A DNA stretch of 64,000 bases from Latrodectus hesperus (lineage: Eukaryota; Arthropoda; Arachnida; Araneae; Theridiidae), in the NCBI GenBank assembly GCA_037975125.1, contig JAJQOW010000014.1, forward strand, positions 19,733,484 to 19,797,483, written 5' to 3'. Under the pieces are notes generated by a model. It was not told the origin of the DNA and made no database searches. It worked only from the letters and a program-made list of their open reading frames with translations. Of the stretch, positions 1-10,214 are shown piece after piece (the first letter of the stretch is position 1; each line of letters starts with the position of its first letter). Position numbers and translations under genes: made by a program.

Positions 1-699
1 CTATCATTTTAATTGTGAATTTCATAGAAATAGCTTGGTTCTTTTTAATTCTGAAATTTTAATCACCTGTTTTTATCGACTGTAATAATACGCACACAAA
101 ATTTTGATTTCAATTGATGAACAGTGTTCCTTATTTTAATATATTTTCATCGATTACTTGAGCATTCTCATAAGTATTTGTCAAAACGTGAAAGTAATGA
201 ACGACAAAGACTACATTTCCCAAAATTTATTAGTAATCCTTATTTGCTAATAAATTTATCACAAAATCGTGCTTGAAAACGATGATTATAATTTCACAAA
301 GTTCATTAACATGAGTTAAATTATCCTCAGTCGTTTTAGCATTGAGAAATAAAAACAATGGATAAAATTTGGACATCGTCAATAGATTTTTCGCCTTGAT
401 TTTCAATTTCTTTTTCATATAATATGGTTTCATTTATAATTTCCATTATTCCAGATAAAATCAACAACAAGGATACTTGAACTTTAAAAAAAAAAATAAA
501 TAAAAAAAAAAAAAAAAAAAAGATACGTAAAATTGAAAGAAGCTTTTCCATATTGTAATATACAGCACATGCTAGGCTGTAGGCCTTTAAAGTTGTACCA
601 GTAGACTGTATATAGAGGAAAATCTCTGCAATTTCATGGATATATCTACTTAAAATTTACATTGTTTCCACATTTACATTTGTACACCAATGTACAGTG
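1..699. other. AT-rich stretch, no gene seen
   Basis: AT-rich non-coding DNA with a nearly pure poly(A) run at about 486-521. The short minus-strand open frames here translate to phenylalanine-rich sequence created by that run and are not credible genes. Confidence 0.6.
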
Positions 700-850
700 T
701 GTGTGTTCGTGGTTTATTCCTGATTTTGGTGCAGATTCAATCCTCGGGGTGTATAAGGTGGAGTCAGCCTCTCATCCCTTCAGTAGGTTGATTAAAACTG
801 AGGACCAAGAATGCTTGGGAACTAAGCAATGTGTATGTGTACCATGTTCT
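700..850 (+). repeat. SINE-like relic (family also at 16856-17090)
   Basis: A GC-richer island in AT-rich DNA. The part from about 735 to 835 aligns by eye with the reverse complement of 16,950-17,060. Shared blocks are a GATTC-ATCCTC segment, CAGCCT-TCATCC-TTCAGT, and a GGGAACTAA segment. The other copy extends into a tRNA-like head, so this is probably the middle of an old tRNA-derived SINE. No flanking target duplication was found. The open frame across it (662-853) is incidental. Confidence 0.5.
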
Positions 851-1737
851 TGAAATTCATAACGACGATTTATTTAATGTTACTGGGAATTATTTTCCAC
901 ATTATTAATCGATTAAAAAAAGCTCTGCTCATTTAGCGCCGAATAATATACCTACCTATTTATCAATTGCTGAAGACTACGATGGCTCAGGCATTTGATC
1001 CGATCCAACAATGCAACTCATTTAAAAAAATATATAAAAAATATAAAAAAACCCTCTTTTTTTTATTAATTCACGGAAAAAAGTTATTTACATATAAATT
1101 TCCACTGAACGTATTTACTGAAAATTATTCCAAGAGCTACTGTTTGGGTTTATTTGGCTTCAGTGCACTTTGGAGATGTCCCTGGAATCCATTGTTTTAT
1201 TTTATGTGATGTAATTATGCATGTAATATAACTCTACTTCGTTTTATAATATCATAATATTAGTATTTTCCATTTGATTTATTCATATACTTATGTAAAT
1301 TTATATTTTACATTTGACATAAAAAGCCCATTTGAAAAAGCTGCTAATATTTGTAAGTTTGTTTTTTTTAAACTCTGTATTAAAGTTTGATTACCATGAA
1401 TTTTTATTTTTTTAAAATTTGCTAATTTTAAGAATCTTATTCAATTTATGAATAAGTTTTGTTGCGTTACAATTTATTTGGCTTCACACCACTATTCCTT
1501 GGAATCTATTTTTTCCATTATCTTCATTGCATTTATGTACAGGGAGTATTCCATATTTTTATACTGTTTTTAGCAACTTAATACAAATACTTTCCATTCG
1601 ACATACTTCTTCAGTAAAGTTATGTTTTGTCTTTGAAATTTTTTTAGAGATTTCTTTCGCAAAACATTCTTTGATTGATGAGTACTTATTGGTAAATTAC
1701 TTTATATTTTGTACAATATATATGTATATATATTGTA
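851..1737. other. AT-rich stretch, no gene seen
   Basis: AT-rich DNA with short open frames that have no recognisable domain or splice signals. Nothing supportable. Confidence 0.5.
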
Positions 1738-1739
1738 TA

Positions 1740-1829
1740 CAGGGTGATTCAAAACAACGTGGACAAACTTACATGGTAGATCAGTCATACAACAAGGATC
1801 GAAAATCGCATATGAACCGTGGGTCGCAA
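1740..1829 (+). repeat. left terminal inverted repeat of the mariner-like element
   Basis: Matches the reverse complement of 3117-3206 over about 90 bp with roughly six substitutions. The outermost 35 bp are identical. Transposase binding sites are expected here. Confidence 0.92.
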
Positions 1830-1933
1830 ACGCCTGTAGAGCGCGCTAGAGTCACGAGAGGGCGTACTAAACAAACACGACTTGAGCAAACGGAGATTGT
1901 CTTCATTCGAGCCGTGGATGCGTTGGGTGTATA

Positions 1934-3010
1934 ATGGCTACTTACACACACCGCGAAATGGCTGACATGCACTTAATTTACGGCATGGCCAAATGTAATG
2001 GACGAGAAGCCTTGCGAATGTATGGTGCGAAATATCCTGGTAGACAGTTGCCTAGCCGCTCATTCTTTGCCACTCTGCATCGACGATTGTGTGAAACCGG
2101 CTCGTTCGACGTGCACAAGCTGGATACTGGTCGCCAACGAACAACTCGGACGGTTGATGCTAAAGAAAGGGTTGTCCAAGAACTGGAGCGTAATCCTTCA
2201 ACAAGTACACGAGTTGTATCCCGAGTGACCCATATCCCCCAATCTACCGTCTGGCGCATTGCACATGACGAAGGACTACATCCTTATCATTTACAACGCG
2301 TCCAGGTACTGGATCTGGGAGACTACAGCAAACGTATGGATTTTGCGCGGTGGTTTTTGCACGAAAATGATGCAGACCGAAACTTCGCAGCAAGTGTTCT
2401 CTTCACTGATGAGGCTGCCTTCTCATTAGAGGGTGTGATGAACTTTCACAACCTTCATACGTGGGCAGATGAAAACCCCCATGCCATACGTCCGCATGGC
2501 GCACAACGAAAATGTTCCATTAACGTGTGGGGTGGCATTGTAGGAGACTGTTTACTCAGTCCGTACATTCTCCCAGAAAGACTTACCGGCTCCATTTATC
2601 TAACATTCTTGCAAGAGGTTCTACCATAAATGCTGAATGATGTTCCGATGCCTATTCGTCGACGCATTCGATTTCAACACGACGGAGCTCCTGCACATTT
2701 CAGCACAGCCGTCAGAGCACATCTGCAGGCTACTTTTCCTGGCGGCTGGATTGGTCGCGGTGGACCGATCGCATGGCCTCCACGATCACCAGATCTGTCT
2801 CCCTTGGATTTTTTCTTATGGGGATTTTTAAAAGGCCTTGTCTATGAAACACCTGTTGCAACGCCGGAGGACTTGGTAGGAAGGATTGTTGAGGCAGCAG
2901 GATGTGTTCGAGATACACCTGGTATTTTTGAGAAGGTGCGCTGTTCCATGCAACGTAGATGCCAGGCGTGTCTCGATGCATCTGGAAGAAACTTTGAGCA
3001 TTTCCTGTAA
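1934..3010 (+). pseudogene. mariner-like transposase with one premature stop
   Basis: Encodes about 358 codons read straight through from ATG 1934 except for a TAA at 2627-2629, after residue 231; the frame is otherwise unbroken. Residues 1-60 (starting MATYTHREMADMHLIYGM) resemble the DUF4817-type helix-turn-helix seen before many arthropod mariner-like transposases. A second DNA-binding segment lies around residues 75-125. The catalytic core shows D at about 159 (LFTDEA), D at about 250 (FQHDGAPAHF) and a third D in SPDLSPLDFFLWG. By my count 41 residues separate the last two, which would make it a DD41D rather than a DD34D protein. The family role is cut-and-paste transposition in the nucleus. 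The stop falls between the first and second catalytic residues, so no active protein is expected. Confidence 0.9.
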
Positions 3011-3116
3011 GCTCGACATTAGTTGCATGTGAGTGAGTCATTAACAATAAAGATTTCGTTTCTTCTCTTTGTGTTATGTATTTTTTTAGATGCCCTGTAG
3101 CGGCTCCAGATCGCAG

Positions 3117-3206
3117 TTGCGACCCGCTGTTCATATGTGATTTTTGATCCTTGTTGTATGACTGATCTATCATGTAAGTTTGTCCACGTTGTTTTGAATC
3201 ACCCTG
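3117..3206 (-). repeat. right terminal inverted repeat of the mariner-like element
   Basis: Inverted partner of 1740-1829. It starts just after the transposase 3' flank and ends at the TA duplication. Confidence 0.92.
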
Positions 3207-3208
3207 TA

Positions 3209-3949
3209 TATATCTTGGTACAATAGATAAATTTTTTAATCTTTAGACACCAATTTTCTGTTTCTTGTATATATTAAAAAACAGATTTAAATTAATATAC
3301 TTGCTTAATTATGCAAAAATATTCAATTTATTTACATAAAATGTGTAAGTATCAAAAAATGCATTTATGAATTAGCTTACTTAATTTTATTTATATAAAA
3401 TACTAAAAAATCTCAGTGGATAAGCAAAATATTAAAAAAAATATTTTAATTCATTTGTATCATATAGTTATATAAGTATTATATCACATCATTGTGACTT
3501 TTTATATTGTTGACCACACATGTTATTTTCAATTTTTGTATTTTATTTATTAAGAATTACGTGACATAGATTATATTCAACAATGCTCATATTAACTATG
3601 AAGTTATTCTTAAATTCAATATTATACATCATTAACTTATTTGCATATTAATTTCCATCGTTTATTTTTTCAAACAGTAGGCTTATTTTTCTAAAACTTA
3701 CAAAGTTTCACTGCACTTTAGAATGAATAAAATGTGAAAAGTTGTAAGGAAAAATATTCAAAGTATGGCTTACCATCATATAGAATTGTACTTTATGAAA
3801 TACATGTGGTGAAAATCTAAAGATAAAATTCATTTTGCTTATAGATAAATTAGATCAGCAAGCATTTAGTTAAACAAAATTATCTAAAACTAAAAAAAAA
3901 TGTCTAGATTATAACTTTGCTATGAAAAAACGTGCTTAGAATGTCAATC

Positions 3950-3953
<4 letters not shown>
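3209..3953. other. AT-rich stretch, no gene seen
   Basis: Very AT-rich DNA with no open frame or repeat that I can recognise. Confidence 0.5.

Positions 3954-4034
<81 letters not shown>
3954..4034. repeat. (TA)n microsatellite
   Basis: About 40 uninterrupted TA units. No coding context. Confidence 0.97.
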
Positions 4035-4039
<5 letters not shown>

Positions 4040-4260
4040 TTTATGTTGCTCGTGTATTTTCTAAAAAAATGAATTTAGTCACTGCATAATATTGAGTACC
4101 CCAGAAATAATATGCGTCATCCCTTCTTAAAAACCTGAATACTACAATTTTTTAAATATCCCTAAATTATCACTCATATTTAAAAAAAAAAAAAAAAACC
4201 CAAAAATTTACATTCTTGTTTAAAAATGATTTTTTTCCTATATTTTTCATAATTTTTATC

Positions 4261-4306
4261 AAATAAGTAGTACAAACTTACATATGTAAGTTTGCACTAC
4301 TTATTT
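4261..4306. repeat. 46-bp near-perfect palindrome
   Basis: The two 23-nt halves (left half begins AAATAAGTAGTACAAACTTA) are reverse complements with one mismatch and no loop. It may be a remnant of a very small MITE or an extrudable cruciform. No flanking duplication was identified. Confidence 0.85.
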
Positions 4307-4724
4307 TGCACTACATTATTGTGTCTTGATTCTTCTATCTAAAATACTTACATGGAAATGAGCATTCAACATGTTTCATCAAAAATATAATGTTTTTAAA
4401 ATAATTAGGCTTAAAAAATGTTTAGATTTGAATATCTTCATTAGCAAATACTGATGGTTTATATTTAAAAGTAAGTATGGCTGTGTAGAAAATATTGTAT
4501 TCATTGGATCATAGCTAAAGTAACTCTTATATTCATAGCTAAAGTAAAATTATATTTTCCAATAATCACATTTTACATTTTCTAAATAAATAAAATCAGT
4601 TATAATTGGTAAAACATTGCTAGCACTTACATCACACACAAAACAGAAACAATATTTTCTATAACAATTTGATAATTATTGATTCGTTTTGTATATTTTA
4701 GGTACTTCTGCAGTAAGAGGAATT
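4307..4724. other. AT-rich stretch, no gene seen
   Basis: AT-rich DNA with short internal direct repeats (a segment containing ATAGCTAAAGTAA occurs twice near 4511 and 4536). Nothing codes. Confidence 0.4.
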
Positions 4725-5030
4725 CTACGAAGTTGTTTTAAGTGCCAATGGCTCTCCAGATTCCAGCCTTGTCCTGGATGATGTCAGCATATTTATCCCC
4801 AATTGGCCTGACAGCCCAGGGTGGGCCTTTGCCTTCTTCAGAAGTGCATACCTATTTTTGGGTAAGGTCACCCAGTTTGTCACTGTTAGTGTTTTTAGGT
4901 CGTTTTCAAGGCAGTCACGCCATCGGAGTTTTGGTCGTCCTCTTCTTCTGGTGACAATGGGGTGAGCCAAAAATTTTTTTCGTCACCCGATTGTCGTTCA
5001 TCCGACTCAAACGTCCTGCCCATTTTAATC
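4725..5030 (-). pseudogene. C-terminal tail of a non-LTR reverse transcriptase (relic)
   Basis: The minus strand reads WAGRLSRMNDNRVTKKIF from about 5025 to 4975. After a one-base frame change in a run of A and T it reads AHPIVTRRRGRPKLRWRDC, then DLKTLTVTNW and LLKKAKAHPGLS. The order WAGH-like motif, basic GRP-RW block, DL-T-VTNW is characteristic of the extreme C-terminus of LINE polyproteins in arthropods. No reverse transcriptase core or RNase H was found beside it. It is not the family that fills the right part of the window. Expected to be dead. Confidence 0.7.
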
Positions 5031-5159
5031 TCTATTTTTCACCAATGCAAACTCAAATTCGCACAGAGTATCTGTTCGTAAAATTGTCTCAAATTGCACC
5101 TCTAAGCTAATGGCTATAAAGGAGGTTTTGAACATTTACTACTCCAAAGTGATCCAAAA

Positions 5160-6020
5160 TTACTATAATGGACTTTTATTATTCTTGGATTCTATACTTG
5201 TTCTCCAAGCCCTTTAAAAGGCCAACTCACACAAGATATCATCCGCATTTTTCAATGGATACCAGTGCATGTCCACGTGGATGGCAACGAGAAAGTTTAC
5301 TTCCTTGCCAAAGAAGCCTGTGGTAATCCTCAGTTTTCAACAACCTGATCCTCACTAATACTGATGCAATGGCCAGCCGAAAATTATCTCGCGCTTCATC
5401 TCGGAAGCACTCTATCTCTGCTCTAAACTGTAACTGTGCTGTTACCACAATCGTTGTCAAATTAAGAAATAAACACTTAGGCAGACTGCAAATTCTGTAG
5501 ACAATCCGATTAAGACGCCGTCTTTTAGTTGACAAATGCGATCTCGTCGATGTCTTAGTGTGACGTAGATAAAATGTTGTATTTGTCGTCCTGGAATTTT
5601 AAACCAATGAGAGCACTGTCTCAAGGAATGTTGCCAGATATTTCAAACTTGCTTGAAATCAAGAATCATCTCGTGCTCCTCCCCTTTTCTGACGTAACTA
5701 AGACATCAATGATGTCATTTGGTCTGATGTGATTCTCGCGAGATGTTCAGCTTGCTTCGCGAGACAAGTCTCATGCGATCATCTATGAATTTGCGGACTG
5801 CCTTACAGGGAATGATAAGATCTCCTGATACCATTGAAGCTACAGTAGCTGACCTTACTGTACAGACACTGAACTATCTCTCGATCATACCTTTTATTGC
5901 CCTGGCATATTGGCAAAGCTCTTTAGTATCCATTTAATTTCCTCAGATCAACTTTATTCCTGAAAAGTTTATAGATGTGTCCACAGCTGTTTTGGACTCT
6001 TTTGGATCAATTTGATTCCA
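5160..6020 (+). pseudogene. RNase H / C-terminal zinc region of another LINE, broken by a MITE
   Basis: The plus strand from about 5205 to 5310 reads TQDIIRIFQWIPVHVHVDGN then EKVYFLAKEACG, recognisable as the end of an RNase H domain (normally WIPSHVG-GNE-AD-LAK). It continues with a RKLSR segment and LRNKHL up to 5476. After the MITE at 5480-5802 the reading resumes at about 5806 with a degenerate GNDKIS, then TDTELSLDHTFYCPGILAKL at about 5870-5930, the usual Cys/His tail of such elements. Several stops and frame changes are present. The MITE therefore split one LINE copy, and the two sides can be re-read as one sequence. Confidence 0.7.
5480..5802 (+). mobile_element. MITE copy 1 (323 bp)
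   Basis: Bounded by short inverted ends (GGCAGACTGCAAATTC at left, GAATTTGCGGACTGCC at right) and flanked by TTA at 5477-5479 and 5803-5805. A trinucleotide TTA/TAA duplication fits PIF/Harbinger-like MITEs, but the superfamily is not certain. It has no coding capacity. It lies inside an RNase H relic whose reading resumes on the other side, which supports insertion at this exact site. Confidence 0.8.
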
Positions 6021-6023
6021 TAA

Positions 6024-6345
6024 GGCAGTCCGCAAATTTGTAGATGATCGCATGAGACTTGTCTCGCTAGGCAAGCTGACCATCTCGTGAGAATCGCATC
6101 AGACCAAATGACGCCATTAATGTCTTAGTTACGTCAGAAAAGGGGTGAAAGCGAGACGATTCTTGATTTCAAGCAGGTTCGAAATATCTGGCAACATTCC
6201 GCGAGACAGTGTTCTCATTGGTTTAAAATTCCATGACGTCAGATACAACGTTTTAGCTACGTCATACTAAGACATCGACGAGATCGCATTTGTCTACTAT
6301 AAGACGGCATCTTAATCGGATTGTCTACCGAATTTGCGGCCTGCC
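6024..6345 (-). mobile_element. MITE copy 2, inverted relative to copy 1
   Basis: Nearly the full reverse complement of 5480-5802, with scattered substitutions and matching ends (GGCAGTCCGCAAATTTG at left, GAATTTGCGGCCTGCC at right). Flanking triplets are TAA (6021-6023) and TTA (6346-6348), which do not match each other exactly. Copies 1 and 2 form a long inverted repeat with a spacer of about 215 bp. Confidence 0.8.
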
Positions 6346-6348
6346 TTA

Positions 6349-7683
6349 CTTTAGTAGATAGGAAAACAATAACAATTCTGGGTAAGTCTTAAGTTTTTTC
6401 CAGGTGAGTCATACATCAGTAGATCAGTTTATTATTTTTGAACTGACTAAACTAAAAATTTCACTATTAACCAGATCATATTTTGAATTGCAATTACATA
6501 AAAAAACTTCTTAAATAAACAATCGCAGATTAATAAAACTTGCTCCATATTTAAACTGGTGCTGGTTTTAGTATTACTGTAGAAATTTCCTTCTAAATTA
6601 TAAGTTAATCTGAATTATTGAAAATCTAAAGTTGTATTTTTGTAGTTAATTAATTATATTGAAAATGATAAATTCTGGAGAAAAGAATAATTTCTTTTAC
6701 ATTTTCAGCAGAAATTAGCAACCTGTGCAAAAAATTTCTTTTTTAAATTATATAAAATATTTCTGATGCAGCTCCAGTGTCAAAATGTCAAAAAATACAT
6801 TAACATAAGTTATTCAAAAACTAATTATTTATTAAAGATTTGATTAATGGTAATTTTACATTTTTTTTAATATAAAGTATACTAAATAATTTTAATACGT
6901 GAAGAATGCAAAAGAGAGTGTTTATTTTGTTCTACGTAACGGTCGCATTAAATGAACTCTGGTTTAATACTTTATATAACTCGTGAATATAATCTATATA
7001 TAGACACATTATATTCAACACTTACACCAACTTTTCACCCAACCTAAGTACAATATTTTCTTAGTAATATAACATTATTTATGTTAGGCATTAATTAGTA
7101 ACTGTTTCTAGATTGGTGCTAAGTACCTTACATTTGTAACTCCTAAGTTAGTCACATAAATTTTAGTTTATTTCCATCTTGTATTGACTGAACTTTGAAT
7201 TGCGCATATTGTTTCTATTTAGTAAAGAATAAATTAAAAAGACTTGTTTAGTATTCAAACTGCTGCTAATTTCAGTATTATAAATCACTACGAGACTTCC
7301 ATAACTTACTCTGAAATATTCAAAATAACTATTAAATATCTGAAGATAGATTTATCACTAATTTTTAATTATTATTTCTGTAGAAAATTATAAACAAATA
7401 TTGAAATAGCTTGTTTTACATTTTCAACAGAAATTTGAAGCTGGTGTAAATTATTCCTTTCCAAACTATATGAAATGTTTCTGCCATGACATGGATCTCA
7501 GTATTCTATGCATAGAAATATATCAATTGATCAGTTATACAATTTATATATTATTATGATTAATTATTACTTAAAGTATCACTAGTGGTAGTTTTGTATT
7601 TCGCAAGTAACATATGATAAAATTATACCCTTTTGAAAGTTGCTTGCATGAAAAATTGCCCGTTATTATTTTTCTTAATGTTT
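6349..7683. other. AT-rich stretch, no gene seen
   Basis: AT-rich DNA without recognisable coding sequence. Two stretches (around 6500-6790 and 7240-7480) share phrases such as AACTGCTGCTAATTT/CTGGTGCTGG, TTACATTTTCA-CAGAAATT and TATA-GAAAT-TTTCTG, suggesting an old diverged duplication. Confidence 0.35.
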
Positions 7684-7696
7684 AGTTACACAATAT

Positions 7697-8024
7697 TAAC
7701 CCAATGGTGGGCACACTTGGGTGACGAAGCCTATGCCACAACAAGGCCAGAAACTGCTACTCATTTGTTGTTACCCAGCGTTTGTTGTTAACCCATTTGT
7801 TGTTACCTGTGAACCAAGTAACGGAGGTGAGTAGCGTTGCCCGCGCCATACCACCACAAACACGTTTATAGGGTGGGCCACATTCATACATCATCACAGA
7901 AAAAAGGGCAGAGAAACACAGAGAGAACAGAGAAGGAAAGAAACATCCATGCCCGAACCGAGATTCAAACCCGGGACCCACAGCTCAGGAGTCAGGAGCG
8001 CTAACCACTCAGCCATCGGTCGGC
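7697..8024 (-). mobile_element. tRNA-derived SINE, complete, with target duplication
   Basis: On the minus strand the element starts at 8024 with a tRNA-like head of about 75 nt. It contains an A-box-like GGCTGAGTGGTTAGCGC and a B-box-like GGTTTGAATC, so RNA polymerase III transcription is likely for the family. A body of about 250 nt follows, with a conserved block reading CACCCTATAAACG in element orientation. Perfect 13-bp direct repeats, AGTTACACAATAT, lie at 7684-7696 and 8025-8037. A second, more diverged copy is at 9917-10214. The head is not a functional tRNA gene because the cloverleaf is incomplete. Confidence 0.88.
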
Positions 8025-8217
8025 AGTTACACAATATAAGAACATTGGCTCTACACTTTATGGAGTTTGTGAATCATTAATTGTGACCGTTTCCAGAATA
8101 GCGCTAAATTGTTTAAAACTTTTCCTCGTAGGATGCTTTTCTTTCAGCTGTTCATTTTAATATTTTTAGTTGCAAACATTCTTAAAATGAAGAGTTAAGA
8201 TAAGCAAATATTAAATT

Positions 8218-8497
8218 ATTTTATTATAAGATCAAATGCTTCTAATTGAACGAGTCAACTATTGATGTCATATCCAAAAAAATTTTTTTATCTGGAAATT
8301 TTTTAAAATTAAAAAACTATTTTGAGTTCGAAAAAATTTTGATTATATTTTAAATGTAATGTATGGATGTGTAAAAATTATTATTGTACTATTAATTTTC
8401 TATTTAATAAGTCTCATGTATCTAATAGGTTTTTATTGTTATATTTATAGGTGCTGTATTAGTCTTGACCAATTATAGTGAAGAGGCATCTTTAGTG
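8218..8497 (+). repeat. 280-bp dispersed repeat, copy 1
   Basis: About 97 percent identical by eye to 15293-15573 (around nine differences, one in a T run). No coding capacity and no terminal repeats. A weaker partial resemblance appears near 9120-9180. Confidence 0.85.
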
Positions 8498-9484
8498 ATT
8501 ACAGTGGACAGCAAAATTTAAAGCTGAATGTTAAAATGGAAGTGTATTAGCTAACTTGCAAAAATATATGCGTTTTGTTAAATAAAATATTTTAGAATAA
8601 ACTGTTCTACTGTCTGGTTAATATTTTCAGGATATAATATTTCTGCGCTAGGGTAACTTTTGTATAAAATTAAGGTTGAGCTATAATAAATAGTAAATAG
8701 GAAAATAATAAACAAATAATGCGCAAGTTTGTTCATATTTATGTTTAAAGAAAAAAATAATATTTTAAAATTTGACAGCAAGATGTTAACTAAAATTAAA
8801 AAATTCAGAAACATTACTAGCTATCAGAAACATTACTAATATTTTTAATTAAGTGTAATACAAATTTTGAAACTTTTTTTTTTGAGATAGAGCTACAAGT
8901 CAGAAATATTAATAAAATTAAGAATTTTTTTTTCTTTATGAGAGCCATATTAAGAAAAATGATTTAAAGTGTTTAATTCTTAACTTAATTTCTTGCAGAA
9001 AGCAATTTTTAATTTAATTAAAATTCACTTTATGGTAAAAATTAATTTAGTAAAATAAAAATATTATGTAAAACAATGTGATTATACACAGAAAAGGAAA
9101 ATTTGAATACATAAATAAGTTTTTATTATTAAATTTATAGATGTTGTTTTAATCTTGATAAATGTTCAGCAATACAGAAATGTTATCTACATTTAATATC
9201 TATATGATAAATAGACCCTGTATTCACAATTGGTAAGCAGTAAATATTTACTTTTTTACTTCACTTCTCTTACTTTTTTGCATGTTAATTTCAACATAAT
9301 GAGCTTAAAAGAATAACAAATCTGTCACACTTGTGTTTACTTTTCAAAATGGAATGCAAATTTTACTCATGTAAGATGCAACAATAAAGGTTTAAATGAA
9401 AAAATTCGCATTTATTGCAATAATTTAAAATAGCTTCTTTCTAATTTAGTAATTAAAAATAAAATCCTTTGTTATCATTATGAG
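8498..9484. other. AT-rich stretch, no gene seen
   Basis: AT-rich DNA. The open frame on the minus strand at 8578-8814 is low-complexity hydrophobic sequence with no support as a gene. Confidence 0.4.
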
Positions 9485-9745
9485 CTACATTTAATGTAGA
9501 CAAACCAACAAGCCAAGATAGGACCTATCTTGGTTGCCTAAATTGGGCCAATTTCTATAGCCAAGCTTGGTCCTATCTTGACAGCCCAGATAGGTCCAGT
9601 GTAGGTTGCGAAGCTTATGCCTATCTTGGCAACCCACGTTGGTCCTATATAACGAAATGTAGACCATTCAGGAATTGTCCTAATATAGACCGCTAATACT
9701 GGTCCTAGACAAAGCCACGATTAGCCAATATAGGGCTAAGCTATT
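9485..9745. repeat. degenerate palindromic GGACC/CCAAGATAGG repeat cluster
   Basis: A GC-richer island in which variants of CCAAGATAGGACC and GGTCCTATCTTGG recur in both orientations at least six times, interspersed with TTGGCAACCCA-like phrases. At 9513-9533 CCAAGATAGG and CCTATCTTGG face each other across one base. It may be a decayed foldback element or minisatellite. No coding potential. Confidence 0.6.
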
Positions 9746-9916
9746 TTGCTACTTGAGAATCTATAAGAATATTTATAATAATCATAAAGAATGGAAATAT
9801 TTGAGGTAAAGTTTTATATTATAACCTTCTTTTCATTCAGCATTTGAATTGGGAAACAATTGATAAAATTAATCCCGTTTATATTTTAAAAAAGCGAAAA
9901 CATAATTACTTTTTTG

Positions 9917-10214
9917 CTGTTGTTACTTGGACAAGCCAAGCTCGCTATGCCTTGGCTATGCGAATTTGAGTCAATCGGGAGCGTCTTTCGTTTTAATCAG
10001 AGCACCATGAAGGTGAAAGTACGACTTTGCTCTACACACATGCCATAGGTACCCGTTTATAGGGTAGGCAACCATTCACCCCTCATTTATACAAGGAAAG
10101 GACAAAGACATGATAGATAGAGAGAGAAAGTACATCCATGCCCGAACCGGGATTCGAACCCAGGACCTCCTTATCTGCAGTCAGGCACGCTGACCACTAG
10201 ACAAGTTGGGCGGC
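9917..10214 (-). mobile_element. tRNA-derived SINE, second copy
   Basis: On the minus strand it begins near 10214 with a tRNA-like head (GTCTAGTGGTCAGCGTGCC, then GGTTCGAATCCCGGTTCGGG). It shares with 7697-8024 the GGTTCGGGCATGGATGT joint and the CCTATAAACGGGT block. Possible imperfect 10-bp target duplications are at 9907-9916 and 10215-10224 (9 of 10 match). The anticodon-arm region differs from the first copy. A real tRNA gene is unlikely because the family body follows directly. Confidence 0.75.

Larger units (their letters stand above)
1740..3206 (+). mobile_element. mariner-like (IS630-Tc1-mariner) DNA transposon, near complete
   Basis: A 1,467-bp element bounded by long terminal inverted repeats beginning CAGGGTGATTCAAAACAACG. 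It is flanked on each side by TA (1738-1739 and 3207-3208), the expected target duplication of this superfamily. It contains one transposase frame (1934-3010) with a single in-frame stop. The repeats are about 90 bp each, much longer than the roughly 30 bp of classical mariners. The flanks are AT-rich and show no other part of the element. The complete ends and a single nonsense codon suggest fairly recent decay, so this copy is non-autonomous unless the stop is read through. Confidence 0.93.

Noticed and set aside
336..551. Minus-strand frame rich in phenylalanine
   Set aside because: Produced by the poly(A) run at 486-521; low complexity.
2730..3173. Minus-strand open frame of 147 codons inside the mariner-like element
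   Set aside because: It is a shadow of the transposase and the right inverted repeat; the plus frame carries the DDE motifs.
4742..4954. Plus-strand frame of 70 codons
   Set aside because: Antisense shadow of the LINE C-terminal relic on the minus strand.
7950..8024. tRNA gene on the minus strand
   Set aside because: The head has A- and B-box-like words, but target duplications and a conserved body show it is the start of a SINE; the cloverleaf is incomplete.
10141..10214. tRNA gene on the minus strand
   Set aside because: Same SINE head with shared body; not a stand-alone tRNA.
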